This document shows positions 56,301 through 64,000 of a stretch of DNA of 64,000 nt, piece by piece. Below the pieces are notes generated by a model that made no database searches, was not told the DNA's origin, and saw nothing but the letters and a program-made list of their open reading frames with translations. The stretch's first letter is position 1; every line of letters begins with the position of its first letter. Origin of the DNA: Bolinopsis microptera (lineage: Eukaryota > Ctenophora > Tentaculata > Lobata > Bolinopsidae); assembly GCF_026151205.1 (NCBI RefSeq), contig NC_087083.1, positions 9,607,460 to 9,671,459 of the forward strand. The letters are read 5' to 3'. The position numbers and the translations under genes are program-made.

Positions 56301-57100
56301 ATTTACCAAAATAGTGGTATACTTTTATGATTTGATGGCAACAATTAAAAGAATGGAAGGTACCAATATATTCGTAACCACTGTCCCAAAGACCCCCAAA
56401 TTTACAGTCTTTGTACAGAAACACACCATGACCGTGAGCTTTGTTATCAGCAATCTCTCCTTGAACAATTTTGATTGTTAGATATTAAAGAGTATTAAAA
56501 TGTTTCCTTGTGTTTGATAATCATTCCTAGATCAGAAGTTAAAGCTTTAAAGCTACCTTTGTCCGTGTCAGTCATTTGATTGTAAAATATTTTAAATTTG
56601 TTCAAAATGTTACCTGTATATTCTTCATCTTTTTTAAACTCGTATCTTAACAGTTTATTGCGAGTTTTGGCTTCATAATCTTCTGAAAATGATAAATGTA
56701 AAATCATACATAATTAAATAGTGGACACACAGTACGACTTTATCATAATATTTTTTCTAATAGAATTTAGCTTGAGGTAGTATTACGTTGTATGTACTAG
56801 AGTACTATGGTTACCAGGAGGTTACTATGGTTACCAGGAGGTTACTATGGTTACCAAGAGGTAACTACAGTAAGATATTCTCTCCTTAGTTCAATTCTTA
56901 CTTCCTTGATCAGGTAGTGACTTCCTCCTCTTCCTTGGATTACCCGTCCCCACTATGTAATTGTGCAGTGATAATAAAGGATCGTTCCCGCTGGGGGAGG
57001 AGCCTACAGTTATCCCGGTTATTACCCCCGTCATCCCCGCTAGTACCCCTCCTAGCCCTTTATCTCCGCTTGCTGAGTTACTTCTACGCAGCTTCTTCAT
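50378..57100 (-). CDS. JPH: Junctophilin (MORN-repeat membrane-junction protein)
   Basis: Minus-strand exons with consistent phase: 56902-57100 (ATG, MKKLRRSNSAS), 56614-56682, 56364-56459, 56050-56150, 53743-53869, 53093-53193, 52677-52802, 52402-52500, 51953-52063, 51639-51730, 51360-51433, 51079-51218, 50378-50450. The order of parts is that of junctophilin: MORN units (EEYTGEIADNKAHGHGVFLY, YTWPNNVRYSGFWAKGRRNG, GEWVEDLKEGYGVI, KYEGTWHRDLQEGCGIETY, FYAGQFDAGLRSGYGV), a joining region, two more MORNs (YMGQWKDDARYGFGIEKTSR, DNKKHGQGVLIDL), then an Ala/Glu-rich helix (AVAGEEAAKLAKEKAVLSRG). Junctophilins tether plasma membrane to endo/sarcoplasmic reticulum (family knowledge). The usual C-terminal membrane anchor was not found: the last exon either ends in a nearby TAA (FWVRIGK) or splices on. 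An alternative first exon may lie at 58611. MORN exon 53743 ends a huge array of its own acceptor. Confidence 0.88.
50478..50930. repeat. 14-bp GGTACCGTAACCAA minisatellite
   Basis: About 32 copies of GGTACCGTAACCAA in the junctophilin intron upstream of exon 50378-50450. The period is not a multiple of three, so the unit reads as GYGTLVTVPWLR-like peptide in several minus-strand frames; those open frames are artefacts. Confidence 0.95.
52205..52340. repeat. CACACGTGATAAACTTAG repeat with E-boxes
   Basis: About seven diverged copies of an 18-20 bp unit with CACGTG or CACGTGA in each, inside a junctophilin intron. Confidence 0.75.
53215..53465. repeat. 9-bp TAATGCTTG minisatellite
   Basis: About 27 copies of TAATGCTTG with TAGTGCTTG and TAATACTTG variants, just upstream (minus sense) of junctophilin exon 53093-53193. 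A 9-bp period leaves all six frames open, giving Cys-Asn-Ala or Tyr-Lys-His repeats with no coding meaning. Confidence 0.95.
53828..55780 (-). repeat. 58-bp exon-edge array: ~33 copies of a junctophilin MORN exon start
   Basis: About 33 copies of a 58-bp unit. On the minus strand each holds the acceptor CACTTCAG and the first ~48 bases of the MORN exon 53743-53869, coding GEWVEDLKEGYGVITSH. Only the copy at 53869 continues into the exon. The period is one more than a multiple of three, so chained copies go out of frame. A variant pair (GCTATTATTTCGTACC with CAGTTCCTCC) recurs about 638 bp apart, i.e. 11 units, showing block duplication. Confidence 0.95.
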
Positions 57101-58610
57101 TTCGTACACGTGTTGGTATCAAAATTAACGAAGTTTTCACCAGTCATACAACTACTAGTATACAATATGTAGAGACCAGTGAAAACGAACAAATAAACAA
57201 GTTGTAATTACTCAACCACCACGAAAATAAAAACAAAGCGGGACAACTCCCCATTTACCACTGTCTTATTGTTTCGGTTAATTTACTTCATTAAGCTATT
57301 AAAGTAGCTTTAAAATCACCAATATGTCATCAGATTACGCGGGCCGCAGCTAATTAGTTTTAATATTTTGAGTTAATTAAGTTAAGTTGTACGGTTTTAT
57401 AGCTTAGATTATATTCAACTGATGGTAGCGTGCCGGTGTTGTGGGGCTTCCTTGTGTGTCTTTATATAGAAAATATATTATATAAAATATGTTGCAATTC
57501 ATTTAGAATAAGTCGGAGACAATTTAGAAACATTTTTCATGAGAAAGTTGGAGACATCATATTCTTGACTGCATTATAGGTGGACAGTTTTTATCATCTT
57601 AACTCATTGCCGTGAGAAATTAGAATTAAACTAATCACTGTGATTTGTAGTGTTGTAATCACAACACTACAAATGTGTTACATTTATTGAAAATCATTAT
57701 TTAATAGGATGGAAATGCTTTAAACAAGTGAAACCAGTCCAGACCCTGGCTCCATGATATGAAGGACTTGTTTTAACTATAATCGAAAAGAACAGGAGCG
57801 CGGCAGTGGCGTAACGTTGCCTGTTGGCGCCCCCCTGCCGAAAAGGCGCCCCCCTGTTGGCGCCCCCTCCCCTTTTGGTGCCCCTCCCTAAAATTGAACA
57901 AATTGGGTGATTTTAGAGGATACGCCGGTAAAATCTCTAAAAAAATGTGTATCTAGAGCAAAACGCGCAGTTTTGCTAGTACTTTAGTTAAGTTTTCGAA
58001 ATTGTCCCACATTCAAACGACAATTTGGCGCCCCCCTAAGACGGCGCCCCCCTGCACAGCGGGGTCAGCAGGGCCCTTTGTTACGCCACTGGAGCGCGGA
58101 CATTTTATTATCATCTTTTATATCATTTTAGTACGTACTACATATCGCTGATACCGTTTCTCAGGACAAATCTATTTTCTATGTACTAATCTTGCAGAAC
58201 TATCATTAATATTATGGTATTTGCAATCTTTATCTATTGTTCTTATTCATATTGTTTGCTCACTATTTGATTGCTCACACATGTCAATGATTTGTGAAGA
58301 ACCAGCAAATTAAACTATTGTATTGTTTTTTTCTTCTTAAATCAATGGACTCATAACCCTACAAATCTAATATTTACAAATTTGATTTAATATTTTGGGA
58401 GAGTCACACGATAAAATCGGGAAGTTTGAGAGAATTCATCTTTTCGATTAGGGTAAAATTAAAATAAAGGGACTGATCGAAAAGGCGCCGATATAAAGTT
58501 GAAAAGAATCATCGTTAGATAATCCTCATGTTTAATATATTAAAATCTATGAAAATTAATCAATGTATTATCTATCTATAAAGATTATAAACAGTGCAAC
58601 AATTACTCAC
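57101..58610. other. Spacer/intron between junctophilin first exons
   Basis: No supported exon besides the MITE at 57804. A short palindrome GTAGTGTTGTAATCACAACACTAC lies near 57647-57671. Confidence 0.5.
57804..58091. mobile_element. hAT-like MITE, CAGTGGCGTAAC ends, 8-bp target duplication
   Basis: A 288-bp element from CAGTGGCGTAACGTTGCC to GTTACGCCACTG with matching inverted ends and a perfect 8-bp duplication GAGCGCGG (57796-57803 and 58092-58099). The inside is rich in GGCGCCCCCC. These ends are a common hAT signature. Confidence 0.93.
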
Positions 58611-59478
58611 CTCTATAACCATGATTGTGTGTCTCCTTACTACACCTCCTATTCTTAACATACTCTCCAAACTCCACCTTTATATCCGCTATGTGCTCGT
58701 ATTTCTGGTCGGCTGGCGTTTTCCTCAGCGTTTTCCACAGAGACGGTGATCTCATGTCCATGGAGATCCGGCTCTTCTTTTTCCTGTTCTTCAGCAGATA
58801 ACCCGCACTGGAACCTCTCTCTGTTTCCAAAGTGGAGCTGTGTTTTATACGGTCATCTAAAGAAAATCGTCCTGGTCTTAGCACAGAGGGTTTCTCAAGT
58901 TTAGAAACAGATCTTTGTCGCTTGTTGCTGTGTGATGATGACAGCTTGTTGTTTTTAATGCTGTTGTCTGATGCAGACCTGAACATGTGTGGAGGATCAG
59001 ATGCCAGCAGTTGAGGGGGTGTTACTTCCCAGTTCAGTTCCCACGGAGGAATCTCACCTTCTTTGATTACATCACTCTCCTGGATCATGACACGTGTCAC
59101 ATCACGTGTCGTGCCACGTGTCATGTCACGTGTAGTGCTATCCCCTGTATTAAGTGACTCCTCTAGTTTATCCGACTGTTGTCCCACAGTGCAAGATGTG
59201 GGGGGATGAGGGGATATTGGAGGAGCTTCAAGCTCACCAGTTCTCCTGCTACGATCGCTTGCGGAGTGACTCCTACTTTGTGAGGACATGTCGTCATCAT
59301 CACTCATTTCCTGACTCATCTGCCGTGTGAGTGAGTGACGACGTGATATACCCGCTCCTTCTTCACAAGATGTCCTGTTGTTAGTTATACTCTGTAGGTG
59401 ATCTGTGTGAGTTGTTATCTCTGGGACTGTTGGTAGAGATAGTTGTGGGTCATGTCGGTAATGGTTCCGGACATCCAT
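58611..59478 (-). CDS. Candidate alternative first exon of junctophilin, disordered Ser-rich protein part
   Basis: Open frame of 289 codons from ATG (MDVRNHYRHDPQLSLPTVPE) to a clean donor AGAG|GTGAGT. The phase (one base over) is the same as that of the short first exon 56902-57100, so it can join exon 56682 without a frame change. The protein is polar and low-complexity: RRHSLTRQMSQEMSDDDDMS, TRDMTRGTTRDVTRVM, RSASDNSIKNNKLSSS, KNRKKKSRISMDMRS. Many RxxS sites suggest kinase targets (inference). No domain recognised. It could also be the end of a separate gene whose next exon I did not identify. Confidence 0.6.
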
Positions 59479-61435
59479 AACACTGGTGCAGAGATAAGTC
59501 AATACTTCAAAACTTACAAGAACAATGAAATGAATCTGTATATACTGCAGTCAAAAGGTGAATGTTTTAAAACGGTAAATTGGTGAATTATAGTTTTATG
59601 AAATATATATATATGAATATTGAATAATTAATTAAATAGTTAGTGTTAACTGATTTAGAAATTAAAAAGTAAAGCTGTCTGTAAGAAAATAAGAAAGTAA
59701 AAAGTAAGCAGTTAATGAACAACTCGGTCGAGTTCCTCTAACACTAAAATACTGACATAACCAGGCGTCTAACTGTTCGCACTAATAATTTGAAGCTCAG
59801 TGACCGACACATTGTCACCGGAAACATTGCTCCCTTACTACGCTAGCAGCAATTAAATTATTAGCAGATTGACAACTTGAAAATCTAAAGTTAATTAATT
59901 GAGGATACATGTCTTGGTTTTATGAATTAATTGAGGATTAAAGAAGCAATGTTTAATATGCAGCTGCACTAATCACTATGCTACTATGCACAAAATGATT
60001 ATTTTTATCGAGCGGGTAGAAAATGATTGTTTAATTAATATACATTAAATTGATATTTAAAATTAAATTCGAGATTTCGCGACCCTTCAGACTAAGGACA
60101 GTTACTATCCAGGTTTGTCTTTTTTTCAACACACGGAAGACAGTATAATGGCGGAACATTAGGGTGGAAAATATGGCGGTACTTTTTGAAAGGGTGGAAA
60201 ATATGGCGGAAATTTTTGAAAAGAGTGGAAAATATGACAGTACTTTTTTAAAAGAGTGGAAAATATGGCTTTACTTTTTGAAAAGAGTGGAAAACATGGC
60301 GAAACTTTTTCAAACGAGTGGAAAACATGGCGGAAATTTTTCAAAAGAGTGGAAAATATGGCGGTACTTTTTAAAAGGTTGGAAAATATGGCGAAACTTT
60401 TTCAAATGAATAGGCAGTACGGCATATTTTTTCTGAAAGGGTGGACAGTACGACAGAACTGTCCTAAAAGAACGAACAACTGTGCCATGCTGTGCACTGT
60501 GCCATGGTTTGACGCACAGCATGGCACAGCGCACAAAACAACTCCAGTGATTATAAATAATAACGTTAACGTATATAATCCTAAAGAAAAGAAAATATTT
60601 CCGTATTGTTCTACGACATATTCACAAAAATGGCAGGTCCTGATCGACATTATTGTCATGATCGAGTGTGGACACGTTGATTAAGGACTCAAATGTGGCT
60701 ACTGAACTACTGCACGAACTATTTGATACCTACCTGACGTAACAACAGCAATGTGCTCTCTCTCTCTCAAAATCTCGCTCTGAATTGTAACGGTGCTTAC
60801 TGGCAGTCAATGATCGTTATTAATTGTGTTTTATTGGTAGCCCATTAATCGGGGTTTTGTGTGAGAATATTTGAAGTTTTCTGAGGTTGGGTAGAGGTCT
60901 ACAGGAAGTAGGGTCTGTGCTAAGTACGGGCATTATATGTCAATTATAAGACAATTAGTAAAGTGTGATGAAAGTCATTATCAGCAGTATGTGGTTTTTC
61001 ACATTTTTTTATTTCAAAATTCGAATAAACTTTACATCAATGTATTACAGTTATATTTAGAAAAGACCACAATATCTCCTGTGAGGCAAAAACATGGAAA
61101 AGAGAGCTAGAAAAATATTCATGAGACTCAACACTACCAGACTGCAGCTGGAGTGAGAAACATTATGTAAAAAATGGTATTTGAAATGTACACTCTGTGA
61201 AAATGTTTAGTGTGGTTGCTTTTATATTAAATTGGCACTCTAGAAACAAAGCTCAATTATTTTGTATCCATTTAGCAACTACCGAGGCATTATATTTCTG
61301 TATCAAGTATGCGACTGATGAAGTGTAATGAAAGCGATTCCAATTTTTCACATTCAGAATTCAGATGGAGTTGTAAAATATGTATACCTTAGGTATGATA
61401 ATTTCCCTACTTGCTATCTTCTAGAATTTTAGAGT
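59479..61435. other. Upstream spacer, no gene seen
   Basis: AT-rich with the 30-bp minisatellite at 60160-60420, listed separately. No exon with convincing splice signals. Confidence 0.5.
60160..60420. repeat. ~30-bp GGAAAATATGGCG minisatellite
   Basis: Nine copies of a unit such as AGTGGAAAATATGGCGGTAC plus TTTTTGAAA. Thirty bases keep the frame, so one plus-strand frame reads VENMAVLFER-type decapeptides; there is no sign of splice sites or a gene around it. Confidence 0.85.
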
Positions 61436-61439
61436 TTTA

Positions 61440-62300
61440 TCACTTACCATTTTCATCAGTAATAAGTTTTATCACTTTCCATTTTCATCTGTAATGAGTT
61501 TTACCACTTACTATTTTCATCTGTAATGAGTTTTACCATTTACCATTCTCATCTGTAATGAGTTTTACCACTCACCATTTTCATCTGTAATGAGTTTTAC
61601 CACTCACCATTTTCATCTGTAATGAGTTTTACCACTCACCATTTTCATCTGTAATGAGTTTTATCACTTACCATTTTCATCTGTAATGAGTTTTACCACT
61701 CACCATTTTCATCTGTAATGAGTTTTATCACTTACCATTTTCATCTGTAATGAGTTTTACCACTCACCATTTCATCTGTAATGAGTTTTACCACTCACCA
61801 TTTTCATCTGTAATGAGTTTTACCACTCACCATTTTCATCTGTAATGAGTTTTATCACTTACCATTTTCATCTGTAATGAGTTTTACCACTCACCATTTT
61901 CATCTGTAATGAGTTTTACCACTCACCATTTTCATCTGTAATGAGTTTTATCACTTACTATTTTCATCTGTAATGAGTTTTACCATTTACCATTCTCATC
62001 TGTAATGAGTTTTACCACTCACCATTTTCATCTGTAATGAGTTTTACCACTCACCATTTTCATCTGTAATGAGTTTTATCACTTACTATTTTCATCTGTA
62101 ATGAGTTTTACCACTCACCATTTTCATCTGTAATGAGTTTTACCACTCACCATTTTCATCTGTTATGAGTTTTACCACTCACCATTTTCATCTGTAATGA
62201 GTTTTACCACTCACCATTTTCATCTGTAATGAGTTTTACCACTCACCGTTTTCATCTGTTATGAGTTTTACCACTCACCGTTTTCATCTGTAATGAGTAT
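61440..62300 (-). repeat. ~31-bp exon-edge array: more than 25 donor copies
   Basis: Around 27 copies of TTTTCATCTGTAATGAGTTT plus TACCACTCACCA. On the minus strand each reads ATTACAGATGAAAATG|GTGAGTGG: the last codons of the exon at 62279-62399 (ITDEN) with donor GTGAGT. A minority read GTAAGT. The unit also contains CATTACAG, an acceptor-like word, so a copy can look like a nine-base mini-exon. Confidence 0.9.
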
Positions 62301-62399
62301 AAAAGGGAGCTGAGAGACGTCCACCAGAGGACGAAGTGGCTGGAAGATAGATGCTCGACGACCTGATCTCACTGGGGGTCTCACTGTCTGCAACTCGTC
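62279..62399 (-). CDS. Single internal exon of an unassigned gene
   Basis: Between acceptor CAACTCCAG and donor G|GTGAGT, 40 codons are open: DELQTVRPPVRSGRR, ASIFQPLRPLVDVSQ, LPFILITDENG. I do not recognise it. Its outgoing phase matches junctophilin exon 56682, so it could be a far-upstream junctophilin exon, but it does not match the incoming phase of the long exon at 58611. Its donor edge is amplified in the array at 61440-62300. Confidence 0.5.
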
Positions 62400-63185
62400 C
62401 TGGAGTTGTGAGGGAGGGTTTAAGAGGTAAAGAGGGGTTAGGAGGAGTTATATGAGAGGTTACGATGGATTAATAGCGGGTAACGAGGGGTTATGAGGAG
62501 GGGTTAGGAGGATTTATGAGGTTGTGGGGCAGTTATGAGTATGATAGTTGCGACCAAATACTCATTCAAATAACTTTCTCATAGTTCTAGAAGATTACCT
62601 GTTGATTTCTCTCTGATCTACCCATCGTTTACCCAACTACTCCGCCAGAAAAAACGGTCACAAGAGGCCAGTACTAAACAACAACTAAAAACGTTTGAAG
62701 AAGCAAACAGCTGAACAACTAGGAAACTACTCAGCAGTACACCAAAAAGAACGGTACTAGTATTAAAATACGAATCTCAGAAAATCAGATCACTGTTATT
62801 TCAAGAGCTTCACTCAATCACACTGCTATCTTCTCCAGTGATAACTCAAATAGCACCAGATGAACTGTGTTTTCAATCTGACAGTCCACCAATAAACCCA
62901 GACAGCGTGAATTTAACCCGACAAACTACCCGTGTTTAAAATTGTATTCATCTACTTATACTCTTCTTGTTGTTGGCACAAACATGCAGTTGTTTTCCAG
63001 CCAGCTCTCCACGAATATAATTCCAAACTCAATTAGGGATTTTTAGCGATTCTCCCAAAGCGTCTGCTAGGCTGAAGAGCATGATGACAACATATAAACC
63101 CTTGCGCTTTTGTGACTGATAATCTAATATTAATTTTTATGGTTTCAACGCTACTATTTGATAAATGATTTCGGAAAGCGATGTA
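62400..63185. other. Spacer, nothing recognised
   Basis: A purine-rich stretch with GAGGGGTTAGGAGG words at 62410-62530, then AT-rich sequence. No supported exon. Confidence 0.45.
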
Positions 63186-64000
63186 ACTGAGTCGATCTAT
63201 TTTAATGTTGCCATGGGGTGGCAAGTCCCCATTCATCGTAGCCCGGTAGGTTCACTACCTCCTAATAATCAATGTAGATGATTCGAGAAATAATGTTCAG
63301 TATTTCTTGTTTAGAATTGTACTTTATAATTTGTAACGGGATCAGATAGCTTTTTGAGTTCCAGAATATTTTCATCACATATTTACTATTTAGTGCCAGA
63401 ATGTAACATCTGATACTACTATACTACTACTACTAATACTATGTCGGAACTAAGTCCGATCTACGCCAGATAACCCCTCCATAATATGTCCCTGTCCCGC
63501 ATCAGGGTTCACAGTTCCTCTTTAGAGTTTGTCCCAACTTCCTTCAGTAACATAGACAAGTAGCTTTGTTTTGGTAACATCTGATTAATTTATTAATAAA
63601 ATTTCCATTGCCGAGCCTATTCAGAAAAATCAGAAATATTTTTGAAAAAATCATTTAAAGTGCGTGCACGTCTAAATTTGATTATATCTTGACATTAAAT
63701 AGGTTATTTCTTCGTGTTTTCCAATTTATTCCATTAGTTGATGTTTACGTTCATTGTTCGCAAAGCATACGAAACTAATTATACGAATTAAAATGACATG
63801 TCTTGGTTTAAAAAAGGCTTATACATACATTGATTATCGATAGTGTGTGGAAATGAATGAAGTTGTCAAACTCCTCCCGCATAGACGAAAACTTCTGTCG
63901 AATATATATATATATTAGGATGCATCGAAACTATCGGACTACGATGAATGGCCACTTGCCACAATTCCACCCCATGGCAACATTAAAATATATCGACTCT
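63186..64000. repeat. Inverted repeat pair at the right edge
   Basis: GTCGATCTATTTTAATGTTG with GCCATGGGGTGGCAAGT at 63190-63225 is matched in inverse orientation by CCACTTGCCACAATTCCACC and CCATGGCAACATTAAAATAT at 63950-64000. The ~760 bp between includes the fragment of the foldback family near 63606. It may be a foldback element that runs past the window edge. A related segment lies at 37890-37985. Confidence 0.6.

Noticed and set aside
60164-60684. Plus-strand frame with VENMA-type repeats
   Set aside because: A 30-bp repeat read in frame, without splice sites, start context or domain, and also open on the other strand.
63033-63236. Minus-strand open frame of 67 codons (MNGDLPPHGNIKID)
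   Set aside because: Lies in a repeated inverted segment and has no recognisable domain or splice context.

Overview
This is a stretch of animal (metazoan) nuclear DNA. The genes are split into many short exons with GT-AG introns. They encode animal-type proteins: a junctophilin, a CREG-family glycoprotein, thrombospondin-1/SRCR/PAN modules, an NRF-6-like acyltransferase, a BTB protein and a probable ciliary microtubule inner protein. The sequence is AT-rich by eye, and introns and spacers are full of minisatellites, MITEs and short LINE pieces. An aquatic invertebrate, possibly non-bilaterian, fits, but I cannot fix the species.

Layout. (1) 28-10429, plus: 3' part of an NRF-6/acyltransferase-3 membrane protein, 17 exons in consistent phase, with an antisense LINE relic in an intron. 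(2) 12433-36843, plus: a six-exon gene for a ~231-residue protein with a PGYxGxIP motif, spread over 24 kb. Its intron 2 holds a minus-strand CREG gene (15622-16518), a decayed partial copy of that gene and an 842-bp DNA transposon. Its 17.8-kb intron 4 holds a 2.7-kb piggyBac-like foldback element, a 23-exon minus-strand gene for a secreted ~1343-residue TSP1/SRCR/PAN protein (21605-32797) and a minus-strand acidic orphan ORF. (3) 40.4-40.9 kb, plus: a small Lys-rich orphan. (4) 44556-47875, plus: a BTB/POZ gene. (5) 48315-49384: a 5'-truncated LINE with intact target-site duplication. (6) 50378-57100, minus: junctophilin, with an alternative first exon at 58611-59478 and an unassigned exon at 62279-62399.

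The most striking pattern is that at least a dozen minisatellites are not placed at random. Their repeat unit is the edge of an exon plus its splice site, so one real donor or acceptor is followed or preceded by 2 to more than 30 near-identical copies. This happens in every well-resolved multi-exon gene, on both strands, and at both donors and acceptors. Two arrays (27-bp unit in the TSP1/SRCR gene, 33-bp unit in the BTB gene) are multiples of three and stay open, so they could act as alternative splice-site ladders.

All exon models were derived by eye from splice signals, reading phase and family motifs; no alignment or transcript data were available.
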